A stretch of DNA of 42,774 nt, taken from NCBI GenBank assembly GCA_017511535.1, contig JAFWJS010000055.1:1-42774 (forward strand). The letters run 5' to 3'. The notes beneath the pieces are model-generated. The model did no database searches. It worked only from the letters and a program-made list of their open reading frames with translations, and had not been told where the DNA came from. Below, in pieces: positions 16,136 through 23,385 of the stretch (position 1 is the first letter of the stretch; every line of letters starts with the position of its first letter). Source of the stretch: Eubacterium sp. (lineage in GTDB: Bacteria > Bacillota > Clostridia > Peptostreptococcales > Anaerovoracaceae). The translations under genes and the position numbers were made by a program.

Positions 16136-16543
16136 ATGGATAAGTGGACATTAGATGCAACGATCGAGAACGTTGCGACCATTACTGATCTGATAGACGC
16201 AAAGCTGGAAGAAGCGGGAGCTTCCATGAAGGCAGAGATGCAGATCAACATCGTCATAGATGAGATCTTCAGCAATATAGCCAAATACGGCTATGCCTCC
16301 GGCAAGGGAGACGCTACAGTGACTCTGGATATACTGGAAGACCCACTCAGAGCTGAGATCACATTCATAAACAGCGGAGAGCCTTATGATCCGCTCGCTC
16401 AGGAGGACCCTGATATTCATGCTGCCCTGGACGACAGGCCTATGGGAGGGCTCGGGATACTGATAATAAAGAAAACTATGGACGACGTTTCATATGAATA
16501 CAGGGACAACCAGAATGTCCTTAAAGTCGTAAAGAATCTGTAG
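16136..16543 (+). CDS. Anti-sigma factor-like serine kinase (RsbW/SpoIIAB family)
   Basis: A 135-residue stand-alone GHKL domain. The N-box is in NIVIDEIFSNIAKYGY, the G1-like segment is FINSGEPYDPL, and the G2 box is PMGGLGILIIKKTMD. In RsbW/SpoIIAB relatives the G1 segment usually begins with Asp, which contacts the adenine; here the equivalent residue appears to be N79, which may weaken nucleotide binding. It should bind or phosphorylate the STAS protein encoded at 10921. GTGAGGATATT precedes the ATG. It is the last gene of the five-gene module; a small hairpin follows. A ligand-binding partner without kinase activity is the main alternative. Confidence 0.88.
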   Translation: MDKWTLDATIENVATITDLIDAKLEEAGASMKAEMQINIVIDEIFSNIAKYGYASGKGDATVTLDILEDPLRAEITFINSGEPYDPLAQEDPDIHAALDDRPMGGLGILIIKKTMDDVSYEYRDNQNVLKVVKNL

Positions 16544-16546
16544 TTC

Positions 16547-16561
16547 ACTCAGGAGCTGAGT
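16547..16561. terminator. Weak hairpin between convergent genes
   Basis: ACTCAG/CTGAGT with a three-base loop lies between the kinase gene and the convergent GH13 gene. The stem is short and no T-run follows, so termination is uncertain. Confidence 0.35.
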
Positions 16562-16563
16562 AA

Positions 16564-18168
16564 CTATATTATTCTGATGAATATGGCGCTTTCGGCAGGG
16601 AACATGCCGGATGCGTCTTTTTTATCGCTCATGCTGAAGCAGCTTTCGTCAAGTACGCTGTCATCCCTGATGCGGCCTGCTCTGTAAACGATATCATATT
16701 TCTCAGGAAGATCAAAATCAAGGGAAGCGTCTTCAGACGACGGATTGAAGATCACGAGCATGCTCTCTTCATCAGACTTTCTGATGAAGGCAAGGGGATA
16801 TTTATGGTCTTCGCAATACACCATCTCAAAGTCAGAGCGGTTGTGAAGGGCAGGATGCGCCTTTCTGAATGCGGTAAGACGCCTTACTTCATTCAGGACA
16901 GATCGCTCATCTCTCTCTTCATATTCGACGTTGACCGTTGATCTGGAATCGTCCTGGCGGATATAGAGATCGCCCGGATCAGCTGCTGAGAATCCGGCGT
17001 TTTTACCGCAGTCGAAAGCCATAGGCGACCGGGAGCCTGTGCGTTCATATCCGCCTTCTACAGAAACGAGATCCTCGACGTATTTCATGCCGATCTCATC
17101 GCCATAATAGATGAATGGTACTCCGGGCATGGATAAGATGAAAGCGAAAGCCAGCTTCAGCTCTTCAGGGTCCAGAAACCTGGAGATCCTGACCATATCG
17201 TGGTTGCCCGAAGGTATGCACATCATGCCTCCTCCGGCTCTTGTCTTGTTCATGTTATCCATGTACAGATCAAAGAACTGTTTAAGGCTGCCTTTACCTT
17301 CTCTGGAGAAGTAGGGCGTTTCTGTCCGGAACAGATCCATGTAATGCGACGGCCCGAAATGGAGCAGAAAATCCATATGGAACCCGGCCAGAAGCGATTT
17401 ATCAGGCTGGGCCCACTCAGATACCATAACAGCGTCAGGATATTCAGCATCAAGGAATGCCCTGAATTCCTGCCAGAGCCTGATGTTAGCGGACTGGTCA
17501 GGATCGGCTTTGATGAGGGAACCCGCCATGTCTACGCGGAAGCCGTCGCACCCGAGCGACAGCCAGAACCGCATGACGTCTTTCATAGCTTCTACAGTGC
17601 CGCGCGGACCAGGCTCATTTATTCCCTGCTGCCACGGTCTGTCCGGATCAGGATCCGCGAAGCCGTAATTCAGAGCAGGCTGTGCGTTGAAGAAGTTGGT
17701 AAGATAGGCGCCGTTCCTTTCTGTACCGCCTCTTGTCAGCCCCATGACGTTGACTATGCCGCCTACGTCTTCCCATACTGTATCGGTCCAGATATATCTG
17801 TCAGTGTATTCATTTCTGTCATGTTTCTGTGATTCTCTGAACCAGCTGCACTGATCTGAAGTATGTCCGGGGACGAGGTCCAGAAGGATGTGCATGCTGC
17901 GGCTGTGTATCTCTTCGCAGAGCCGCCTGATATCATCGTTGGTACCATATCTCGGAGCGACTTTATAATAATCTCTTACGTCATATCCGGCGTCGACGAA
18001 AGGTGAGTCGTAGCACGGATTCATCCATATCGCGTTGCAGCCGAGGCTATGTATATAGTCCAGCTTACTTATGATACCGTTTATATCGCCTATGCCGTCA
18101 CCGTTGCTGTCACAGAAACTCTGCGGATATATCTCATAAAACAGTGCGTCGTCAAGCCATCTGCTCAT
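16564..18168 (-). CDS. GH13 alpha-glucosidase / alpha-amylase family enzyme
   Basis: A 534-residue cytoplasmic enzyme acting on alpha-glucosidic bonds. It begins with the family signature ALFYEIYPQSFCDSNGDGIGD. Catalytic residues are D213 (GFRVDMAG, nucleophile), E251 (VMVSEWAQ, acid/base) and D324 (GNHDMV, stabiliser). DVRDYYKVAPRYGT fits the alpha-glucosidase, oligo-1,6-glucosidase and trehalose-hydrolase branch. A short beta-sandwich closes the chain. No signal peptide is present. GGGGAGG lies upstream of the ATG at 18168. Exact substrate (isomaltose, maltose, sucrose-like or trehalose-like) cannot be read from sequence. It is transcribed toward the partner-switch operon and is preceded by the terminator of the XRE gene. 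Confidence 0.9.
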   Translation of the reverse strand: MSRWLDDALFYEIYPQSFCDSNGDGIGDINGIISKLDYIHSLGCNAIWMNPCYDSPFVDAGYDVRDYYKVAPRYGTNDDIRRLCEEIHSRSMHILLDLVPGHTSDQCSWFRESQKHDRNEYTDRYIWTDTVWEDVGGIVNVMGLTRGGTERNGAYLTNFFNAQPALNYGFADPDPDRPWQQGINEPGPRGTVEAMKDVMRFWLSLGCDGFRVDMAGSLIKADPDQSANIRLWQEFRAFLDAEYPDAVMVSEWAQPDKSLLAGFHMDFLLHFGPSHYMDLFRTETPYFSREGKGSLKQFFDLYMDNMNKTRAGGGMMCIPSGNHDMVRISRFLDPEELKLAFAFILSMPGVPFIYYGDEIGMKYVEDLVSVEGGYERTGSRSPMAFDCGKNAGFSAADPGDLYIRQDDSRSTVNVEYEERDERSVLNEVRRLTAFRKAHPALHNRSDFEMVYCEDHKYPLAFIRKSDEESMLVIFNPSSEDASLDFDLPEKYDIVYRAGRIRDDSVLDESCFSMSDKKDASGMFPAESAIFIRII

Positions 18169-18211
18169 TTATCTGATCCTCCCCGGAATTGATATATATA
18201 AAGTATATTAT

Positions 18212-18249
18212 AAAAAAAAATCACGGTCCATAATATGAGCCGTGATTTT
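18212..18249 (-). terminator. Intrinsic terminator after the XRE regulator gene
   Basis: A ten-base-pair stem AAAATCACGG/CCGTGATTTT is followed, read on the minus strand, by a run of nine Ts (As at 18212-18220). It separates the XRE gene from the GH13 gene. Confidence 0.85.
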
Positions 18250-18258
18250 ATGTGATAT

Positions 18259-18456
18259 CTAGTCCTGATCCCAGAACAACTCGTCCAGAGTCTTGCCGAG
18301 GGCTTTACATATGGATATGCAGAGATTGACAGTAGGGTTGTAATCGCCTTTTTCTATTGCGTTTATCGTCTGCCTGGACACATGGACAAGGTCTGCGAGC
18401 TGCTGCTGTGACAGGTCTTTTGCCGCCCTTGCAGCCTTAAGCCTCAGATTCTTCAT
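18259..18456 (-). CDS. XRE-family helix-turn-helix regulator
   Basis: A 65-residue, single-domain repressor of the short XRE type (YozG-like). The HTH is LSQQQLADLVHVSRQTINAIEKGDYNPT, followed by the conserved CKALGKTLDELFW. The start overlaps the end of the upstream membrane-protein gene by 20 bases, so the two are co-expressed. Such pairs of a small membrane protein and an XRE regulator are common in Firmicutes, and the regulator usually controls its own operon; the inverted repeat over the promoter at 19032-19068 is a candidate target. A strong terminator follows. Confidence 0.93.
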   Translation of the reverse strand: MKNLRLKAARAAKDLSQQQLADLVHVSRQTINAIEKGDYNPTVNLCISICKALGKTLDELFWDQD

Positions 18457-18982
18457 TTCTGTCCTCCTTGTCGTCAGAGATATTCTTGGCGATCATGGCC
18501 GCAAGGACCGGCAGGAAAGCTATAGCTACGGTGATGTTCGCGCAGCTGCCAAGATCAAGAACAGTGTGGCCTGACCTTAGGAATTCCTGGATATTAGGGA
18601 ATCCTCCTACAGCATTGATCAATATGATGATCAGGAAAAACAGAGAGTATCTGCGTCTGTTTGCGCCGATCCCGAAATACGCGTCATGCATTATGCTGTA
18701 TATCGCATATACGTCAATGCTGATGAGAAGGGAAATGAATATGGCGAGTCCCGGCGTGACCGGTATTCCTGCACCAAGCTCAAAAGCAGCCATGACGAGT
18801 GTCAGGAGTATCACAAGTGTAAAGAATCCATACTTATAGGCTCTGCCTCTTACGAGCTCCTGCCTTTCATCAAAATCATTATTGTTGAGTTTTTCTTTCA
18901 TGGTTATTTTCCTTATTATCAGGTATACCAGAAGTGCGGAAAATATCCCGGCAAATATACCTGCTGCATATTCTGTGTTCAT
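18437..18982 (-). CDS. Five-helix membrane protein of unknown function, paired with XRE regulator
   Basis: A 181-residue membrane protein. The ATG at 18982 is chosen because AAAGGAG lies just upstream and because the longer reading would run through the promoter. Five hydrophobic helices are predicted (near residues 5-25, 50-72, 79-105, 115-133 and 147-170). Between helices 1 and 2 it has NDFDERQELVRGRAYKYGF, a DERQ motif typical of small membrane proteins encoded next to short XRE regulators. I do not recognise a biochemical function. It is the first gene of a two-gene minus-strand operon and overlaps the regulator gene by 20 bases. Confidence 0.82.
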   Translation of the reverse strand: MNTEYAAGIFAGIFSALLVYLIIRKITMKEKLNNNDFDERQELVRGRAYKYGFFTLVILLTLVMAAFELGAGIPVTPGLAIFISLLISIDVYAIYSIMHDAYFGIGANRRRYSLFFLIIILINAVGGFPNIQEFLRSGHTVLDLGSCANITVAIAFLPVLAAMIAKNISDDKEDRNEESEA

Positions 18983-19028
18983 ATCGATGCTCCTTTCTTG
19001 TACTCGATAGATTTCTGTATCTGAATGA

Positions 19029-19057
19029 ATAGTAATATATTTTGATCTATATGTCAA
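19029..19057 (-). promoter_or_regulatory. Promoter of the membrane protein/XRE operon
   Basis: Read on the minus strand: TTGACA (19052-19057), 17 bases, TACTAT (19029-19034). It lies inside an inverted repeat that may be the XRE operator. Confidence 0.75.
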
Positions 19058-19068
19058 GTATATATTAC
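19032..19068. repeat. Inverted repeat flanking the XRE operon promoter
   Basis: Nine-base arms GTAATATAT (19032-19040) and ATATATTAC (19060-19068) are exact reverse complements with 19 bases between. They enclose the -35 box and the spacer of the minus-strand promoter. A further 11-base direct repeat, ATATTTTGATC, is found at 19037-19047 and 19083-19093. Confidence 0.6.
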
Positions 19069-19140
19069 ATATTGTCGGATAAATATTTTGATCCCTGATC
19101 TTTCATGCAGGTCCGTAGATCTGGATCCCGGGCTGTGTAC

Positions 19141-19169
19141 TTGACTAAAAGGCCCTGTATTTATATAAT
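19141..19169 (+). promoter_or_regulatory. Sigma-A promoter of the cation-efflux gene
   Basis: TTGACT (19141-19146) and a perfect TATAAT (19164-19169) are 17 bases apart. Transcription would start near 19176, just before the riboswitch. Confidence 0.88.
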
Positions 19170-19184
19170 ATCAGTATCTTTTTG

Positions 19185-19294
19185 GCAGGACGAACTGAAC
19201 AGGCAGCAGGTATGCAGACTGCGGGCCGGGTCTCAGAGAGACAACGGGGCAGAGAGACGACCGCGGGACAGAAGTACTTGTTCCGCGTTTTTTT
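19185..19294 (+). ncRNA. NiCo (czcD-motif) riboswitch with terminator
   Basis: The leader carries the conserved order of the nickel/cobalt riboswitch: an ACTGAACAGGC segment near 19195, a GCAG/CTGC helix (19203-19206 with 19219-19222), GCGGGCCGG at 19221, a hairpin GTCTC-AGA-GAGAC at 19230-19242, and ACAACGGGGCAG directly after it. The call also rests on context: it lies between a sigma-A promoter and a cation diffusion facilitator gene. A terminator (19262-19294) forms the expression platform. In the known class, Ni2+ or Co2+ binding prevents termination and turns on the exporter. I could not resolve the closing P1 helix by eye. Confidence 0.8.
19262..19294 (+). terminator. Riboswitch-controlled terminator before the cation-efflux gene
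   Basis: A nine-base-pair stem CGCGGGACA/TGTTCCGCG (one G-T pair) with an eight-base loop is followed by seven Ts. It ends 20 bases before the start codon, so it would block transcription of the exporter unless the aptamer prevents it. Confidence 0.85.
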
Positions 19295-19314
19295 GTTAAC
19301 ATACAGGAGAAAAA

Positions 19315-20262
19315 ATGTCAGATATAGAAAAGAATAAAGATGGAGCTGCAGCTGCAGAGGATACAGCGGAGATAGTCAGGAAAACAGCTGCAGTCGGTGT
19401 GTTCGGAAACGTGATCCTCGCGGCGTTCAAGCTGCTGGCGGGGCTGATCGGGCATTCGGCTGCAATGGTTTCAGACGCGGTACATTCACTGTCAGACGTA
19501 TTCGCTACGCTTATCGCATTCATAGGAAGGAAGCTGTCCGAAAAGCCTGCGGACAGGGAACATCCGTACGGACATGAACGCTTTGAGTGCATCGCGTCAG
19601 TGATCCTAGGCGTGATCCTGATAGCTACAGGCGTGCAGATCGGCATAGGCTGTGCCGAAGCCATAATAAACAAAACATATCTCACAGCTTCCGAACCGGG
19701 ACTGATAGCTCTTATAGCGGCCGTCACATCGATAGTCACTAAGGAGGCGATGTTCTGGTACACCTTGTATCAGGCAAGGCGGATACGTTCCGGCGCGTTC
19801 AGGGCTGACGCGTGGCATCACAGGTCTGACGCGCTGTCTTCGGTAGGCGCGCTTATCGGTATCGGTGCCGCCAGGATGGGTTATCCGGTAATGGACTCCG
19901 TAGCAGGCCTGATCATTTCTGTGGTGATACTTGTAGTTGCCGCGCGCATAATAAGCGAGGCAGTGAATAATATGCTTGACAGGTCTGCCGATCCGGAGAT
20001 GGAAGAGAAGATGCGTAAAGTCATAAGCGAATACGCCGCTGAAAACGGCATAATGATCACGATAGACAGCCTGATAAGCCGTAAATTCGGAGAGAAGATC
20101 TATGTCGATCTGGAAATAGGCGTAGACGGTAATATGAAGCTGAAGGATGCTCATGATATAGCAGAGAATGTACATGATCTTCTGGAAAAGGACTTTGATG
20201 ATGTGAAGCATGTGATGGTGCATCTGAATCCGACTGGATATGAGTACACAGTGCGTGGCTAG
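19315..20262 (+). CDS. Cation diffusion facilitator (probable Ni/Co efflux)
   Basis: A 315-residue CDF transporter that exchanges divalent metal for protons at the cytoplasmic membrane. The intramembrane metal site is intact: H57 and D61 in DAVHSLSD (helix 2) and H168 and D172 in DAWHHRSD (helix 5). HPYGHERFE after helix 2 and a C-terminal cytoplasmic domain ending in HVMVHLNP are typical. Six helices are predicted. The upstream NiCo-type riboswitch suggests nickel and cobalt as substrates; without it, zinc, iron or manganese would be equally plausible. AGGAGA precedes the ATG. SRAP follows 11 bases after the stop, so the genes may share a transcript. Confidence 0.93.
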   Translation: MSDIEKNKDGAAAAEDTAEIVRKTAAVGVFGNVILAAFKLLAGLIGHSAAMVSDAVHSLSDVFATLIAFIGRKLSEKPADREHPYGHERFECIASVILGVILIATGVQIGIGCAEAIINKTYLTASEPGLIALIAAVTSIVTKEAMFWYTLYQARRIRSGAFRADAWHHRSDALSSVGALIGIGAARMGYPVMDSVAGLIISVVILVVAARIISEAVNNMLDRSADPEMEEKMRKVISEYAAENGIMITIDSLISRKFGEKIYVDLEIGVDGNMKLKDAHDIAENVHDLLEKDFDDVKHVMVHLNPTGYEYTVRG

Positions 20263-20273
20263 AGGAAATGCGT

Positions 20274-20915
20274 ATGTGTGGTAAGTATTATGCGGACAGA
20301 GAATTTATCCCGAAGCTCAGCATCCTGTTCAGGGAGGAAGATATAATACCTGATCCTGAGCTCCGCGAAGAGTGGAGAAAAGTGCTGACTGATGATGAAG
20401 GACAGCTCTCCGATATGGACATAAACCCGACGGACAGCGCCGTAACGGTCTCAGCTTCAGAGAACGGGCTGCATGCATCCAGTATGAAGTGGGGATTCCA
20501 CGACACTTTTCACAACAGTCTGGTCATAAACGCAAGAGCTGAGACAGCACCTGTAAAGCAGATGTTTTCTGAGAGCATGAGAGACAGGCGGTGCGTGATA
20601 CCCGCGAGCGGTTACTATGAATGGGACAGCGCCAGAGCACGGTACAGATTCAGCAGGCCAGACGGCGGGCTCGTCCTTCTGGCAGGCTTTTACAGAAGAG
20701 AGACGGATGAAGATCATTACACTATACTAACGACAGAGGCAAATGAGTGTATGATGCCGGTCCACCCGCGCATGCCGGTCATGCTTGATAGAAGTGAGAT
20801 CAGGAAGTGGCTTTCAGATGACATGTTTATGCGTGAAGCACTTTCCAGAAGACAGACTGAGCTTGACAGGGTGCAGGATGCAGGGCAGATAAGTATGGAT
20901 TTTATTCAGAGGTGA
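20274..20915 (+). CDS. SRAP-family abasic-site crosslinking protein (YedK/HMCES-like)
   Basis: A 213-residue SOS response-associated peptidase-like protein. The start must be the second ATG (20274), because the catalytic cysteine has to be residue 2 (MCGKYY), exposed after methionine removal. The other active-site residues are N86 in INARAE, E116 in SGYYEW and H164 in HPRMP. These proteins attach covalently to abasic sites in single-stranded DNA and shield them. The ATG at 20268 would give MRMCG and bury the cysteine. AGAGGAAA lies upstream. It is not near lexA or polymerase genes; its position between a metal exporter and a glucosidase gives no extra clue. Confidence 0.92.
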   Translation: MCGKYYADREFIPKLSILFREEDIIPDPELREEWRKVLTDDEGQLSDMDINPTDSAVTVSASENGLHASSMKWGFHDTFHNSLVINARAETAPVKQMFSESMRDRRCVIPASGYYEWDSARARYRFSRPDGGLVLLAGFYRRETDEDHYTILTTEANECMMPVHPRMPVMLDRSEIRKWLSDDMFMREALSRRQTELDRVQDAGQISMDFIQR

Positions 20916-20919
20916 GAGA

Positions 20920-23385
20920 ATGGAAGAACAGAGTGACAGGGTCAACATCAGGAAGATCAGACCTTTTCTGGCGGATTGCTGCGTGCTCTTAAGGAGCGAC
21001 GGATCATTCCCTCTTGAAGGACCGTGCAGGATAGCATGTTTCGGAAGAGGAGCATATGATACTGTAAAAGGCGGAACGGGGTCTGGTGAAGTGAACTCCA
21101 GATATTCCGTCACTGTGGAAGAAGCGCTGGTAGACGAGGGCTTCATCATAACCAACCGTGACTGGTATAAAAAGTATCGGCCATTTTATGATGCTGCCGA
21201 AAAAAAGTTCTGCCAGGATATACGAAAGACTGCAAAGCGTGAGAAAATGAATATCATCGCCGCGTCGATGGGGAAGGTCATGACTGCGCCGGAATATGAC
21301 ATCGATCTGGATCTGAGTGCTGACGCGGCCATATATGTTCTGTCCAGGATCTCAGGCGAAGGGAATGACAGACTTGACGCGAAAGGAGACTTCAGGCTGA
21401 ACGACAGCGAGATCCGTGATATAAAAGCGCTGGATAAGGCGTATAAGAGATTCATGCTTATCATCAACGCAGGAGATCCTGTGGATCTCAGTGAAGTCAT
21501 GGACACACGCAATATACTGAACATCTCCCAGCTCGGCGTAGAGACAGGATATGCGGTCTCAGATATACTTCTCGGAAAACAGACGCCGTCCGGAAAGCTT
21601 GCGACAACGTGGGCGTCATATGACGACTACTGTCACGAGGGCTCCTTCGGAGAGAAAGACGATACATTGTATAAAGAAGGTATCTATGTCGGATACAGGT
21701 ATTTCGACGCGGCAGGCAAAAAACCGCTCTTCCCGTTCGGATACGGCCTCTCTTATACGGACCTTGATGTAAAGATCACATCTGTCACAGCTGATCATGA
21801 AGTGATAAGCATAAAAGGCAAAGTGACGAACACGGGAAACAGGAACGGCAAGGAAGTAGTCCAGGCATACATACAGGCGCCGCAGGGCAGGCTGGACAGA
21901 GAAGAGAAGTCTCTCGCGGCTTTTTATAAGACAGTTCTGCTGGCACCCGGTGAAGAAGATGCTTTCGAGATTTCGTTCAAGCTCACTGACTTTGCCGGAT
22001 ATGACGCTGAGAGCGAATCATATATCCTTGAGAGCGGCGCATACACTGTGCTGATCGGTAACAGCAGTGAAGATGTGATGCCTGCGAAATCATTCCAGCT
22101 TCAGAAAGATGTGACCGTGCGTAAAGTGAAGAACCAGTTCGCGGAGACCGGATTTGATGACTACAGGAATGAAAACAGAAAGGATCACGGGGAGCCTGCG
22201 TTCGGTACTACGGCGCTGGACCTGAGTAATATAGAAACTGTTACAGCCGGCTATGACATGCCGCTTCATACTGCAGATATACTGGAGACGCTTACTGATG
22301 AGGAGCTGGCATATCTGAATACCGGTAATTTCGATCCAAAGGGAGGCTTCCTGTCTGTGATCGGAGATGCATCAAAGACAGTAGCAGGAGCTGCAGGGGA
22401 GACCACTTCGATGCTTGAGGGGAAAGGTATCAAAAACCTTATCCTTGCTGACGGACCGGCGGGTCTGAGGCTTGCGAAGGAATATTATGTGGATAAAAAA
22501 GGAGCACATTCTGTCGCTCCGACTATACCTGAGAGCATGCTCGGCCTTCTGCCGAAACCGGTCAAATGGTTCGTCGGTCTGATGACAAAGCTGAAGCGGA
22601 CTAACAGGATACTAAGGCAGTATACGACCGGGATCCCTATAGCGACAGCAGTGGCACAGTCGTGGAATACTGACTTTGCCGGGCTGTGCGGCGACATCGT
22701 AGGAAGTGAGATGGAGAAGTTCAACGTGGATCTGTGGCTGGCGCCTGCTGTCAATATACACAGGAATGTGCTCTGCGGAAGGAACTTCGAATATTATTCT
22801 GAAGATCCGGTGATCACCGGGATCATGGCTTCTTCAATGATCTCTGCCGTACAAAAACACGGAAAAGGCGTCACGGTCAAACACTATGCGGCAAATAATC
22901 AGGAGACCAACAGATACGCAAACAACAGCGTGATATCTGAAAGAGCAGTAAGAGAAATATATCTCAAAGCTTTTCAGATGTGTATAGAAAAAAGCTCGCC
23001 GATGGCGCTTATGACTTCATATAATCTCCTTAACGGAACTCATACGTCAGAGTCCAGGCAGCTTGATCTGAACATCCTGAGAGGCGAGTTTGGATTCAGC
23101 GGACTCATTATGACTGACTGGGTGGTAGGTTCAGGACTTCTTACACAAGGCGGGAAGTACAGGGACCCGGACGCGGCTCTCGTCGCAGCGGCGGGCCACA
23201 GCCTCTTCATGCCGGGAAGCAGGAAGGACTTTGAAGAGATAATGAAGGGACTTGAGGAGGGGACGGTCACAAGAAGCCGTCTGACAGATAATGCATATTA
23301 TCTTCTGAAAACAATAGACATGATAAAGCAGAATGGAGAAACAGAGAATGAAAGACTACATGGTCAGGGCAACAGCAGCAAATGA
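20920..23385 (+). CDS. GH3 beta-glucosidase with inverted domain order
   Basis: An 821-residue cytoplasmic enzyme that hydrolyses beta-glucosides or related sugars. Its domains are in swapped order. The alpha/beta sandwich part comes first (residues about 15-260, ending SGKLATTWASYDDYCHEG and GYGLSYT), then the fibronectin-like domain (VTNTGNRNGKEVVQAYIQ), and only from about 450 the TIM barrel. The nucleophile is D733 in GLIMTDW. KHYAANNQETNR and CGRNFEYYSEDP are typical barrel motifs. This reversed plan is known for a few rumen-type GH3 enzymes, such as a Butyrivibrio beta-glucosidase, as far as I recall. GAGGTGAGAGA precedes the ATG. Its end overlaps the Hsp33 gene by 38 bases. Confidence 0.9.
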   Translation: MEEQSDRVNIRKIRPFLADCCVLLRSDGSFPLEGPCRIACFGRGAYDTVKGGTGSGEVNSRYSVTVEEALVDEGFIITNRDWYKKYRPFYDAAEKKFCQDIRKTAKREKMNIIAASMGKVMTAPEYDIDLDLSADAAIYVLSRISGEGNDRLDAKGDFRLNDSEIRDIKALDKAYKRFMLIINAGDPVDLSEVMDTRNILNISQLGVETGYAVSDILLGKQTPSGKLATTWASYDDYCHEGSFGEKDDTLYKEGIYVGYRYFDAAGKKPLFPFGYGLSYTDLDVKITSVTADHEVISIKGKVTNTGNRNGKEVVQAYIQAPQGRLDREEKSLAAFYKTVLLAPGEEDAFEISFKLTDFAGYDAESESYILESGAYTVLIGNSSEDVMPAKSFQLQKDVTVRKVKNQFAETGFDDYRNENRKDHGEPAFGTTALDLSNIETVTAGYDMPLHTADILETLTDEELAYLNTGNFDPKGGFLSVIGDASKTVAGAAGETTSMLEGKGIKNLILADGPAGLRLAKEYYVDKKGAHSVAPTIPESMLGLLPKPVKWFVGLMTKLKRTNRILRQYTTGIPIATAVAQSWNTDFAGLCGDIVGSEMEKFNVDLWLAPAVNIHRNVLCGRNFEYYSEDPVITGIMASSMISAVQKHGKGVTVKHYAANNQETNRYANNSVISERAVREIYLKAFQMCIEKSSPMALMTSYNLLNGTHTSESRQLDLNILRGEFGFSGLIMTDWVVGSGLLTQGGKYRDPDAALVAAAGHSLFMPGSRKDFEEIMKGLEEGTVTRSRLTDNAYYLLKTIDMIKQNGETENERLHGQGNSSK

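Noticed and set aside
10921..16543. Sporulation spoIIA operon
   Set aside because: No sigma-F gene follows, and the operon contains a transporter fusion and a DUF218 gene that are not part of spoIIA.
19105..19299. Small open frame upstream of the cation-efflux gene
   Set aside because: It lies across the promoter, riboswitch and terminator, has no ribosome binding site, and its product has no recognisable pattern.
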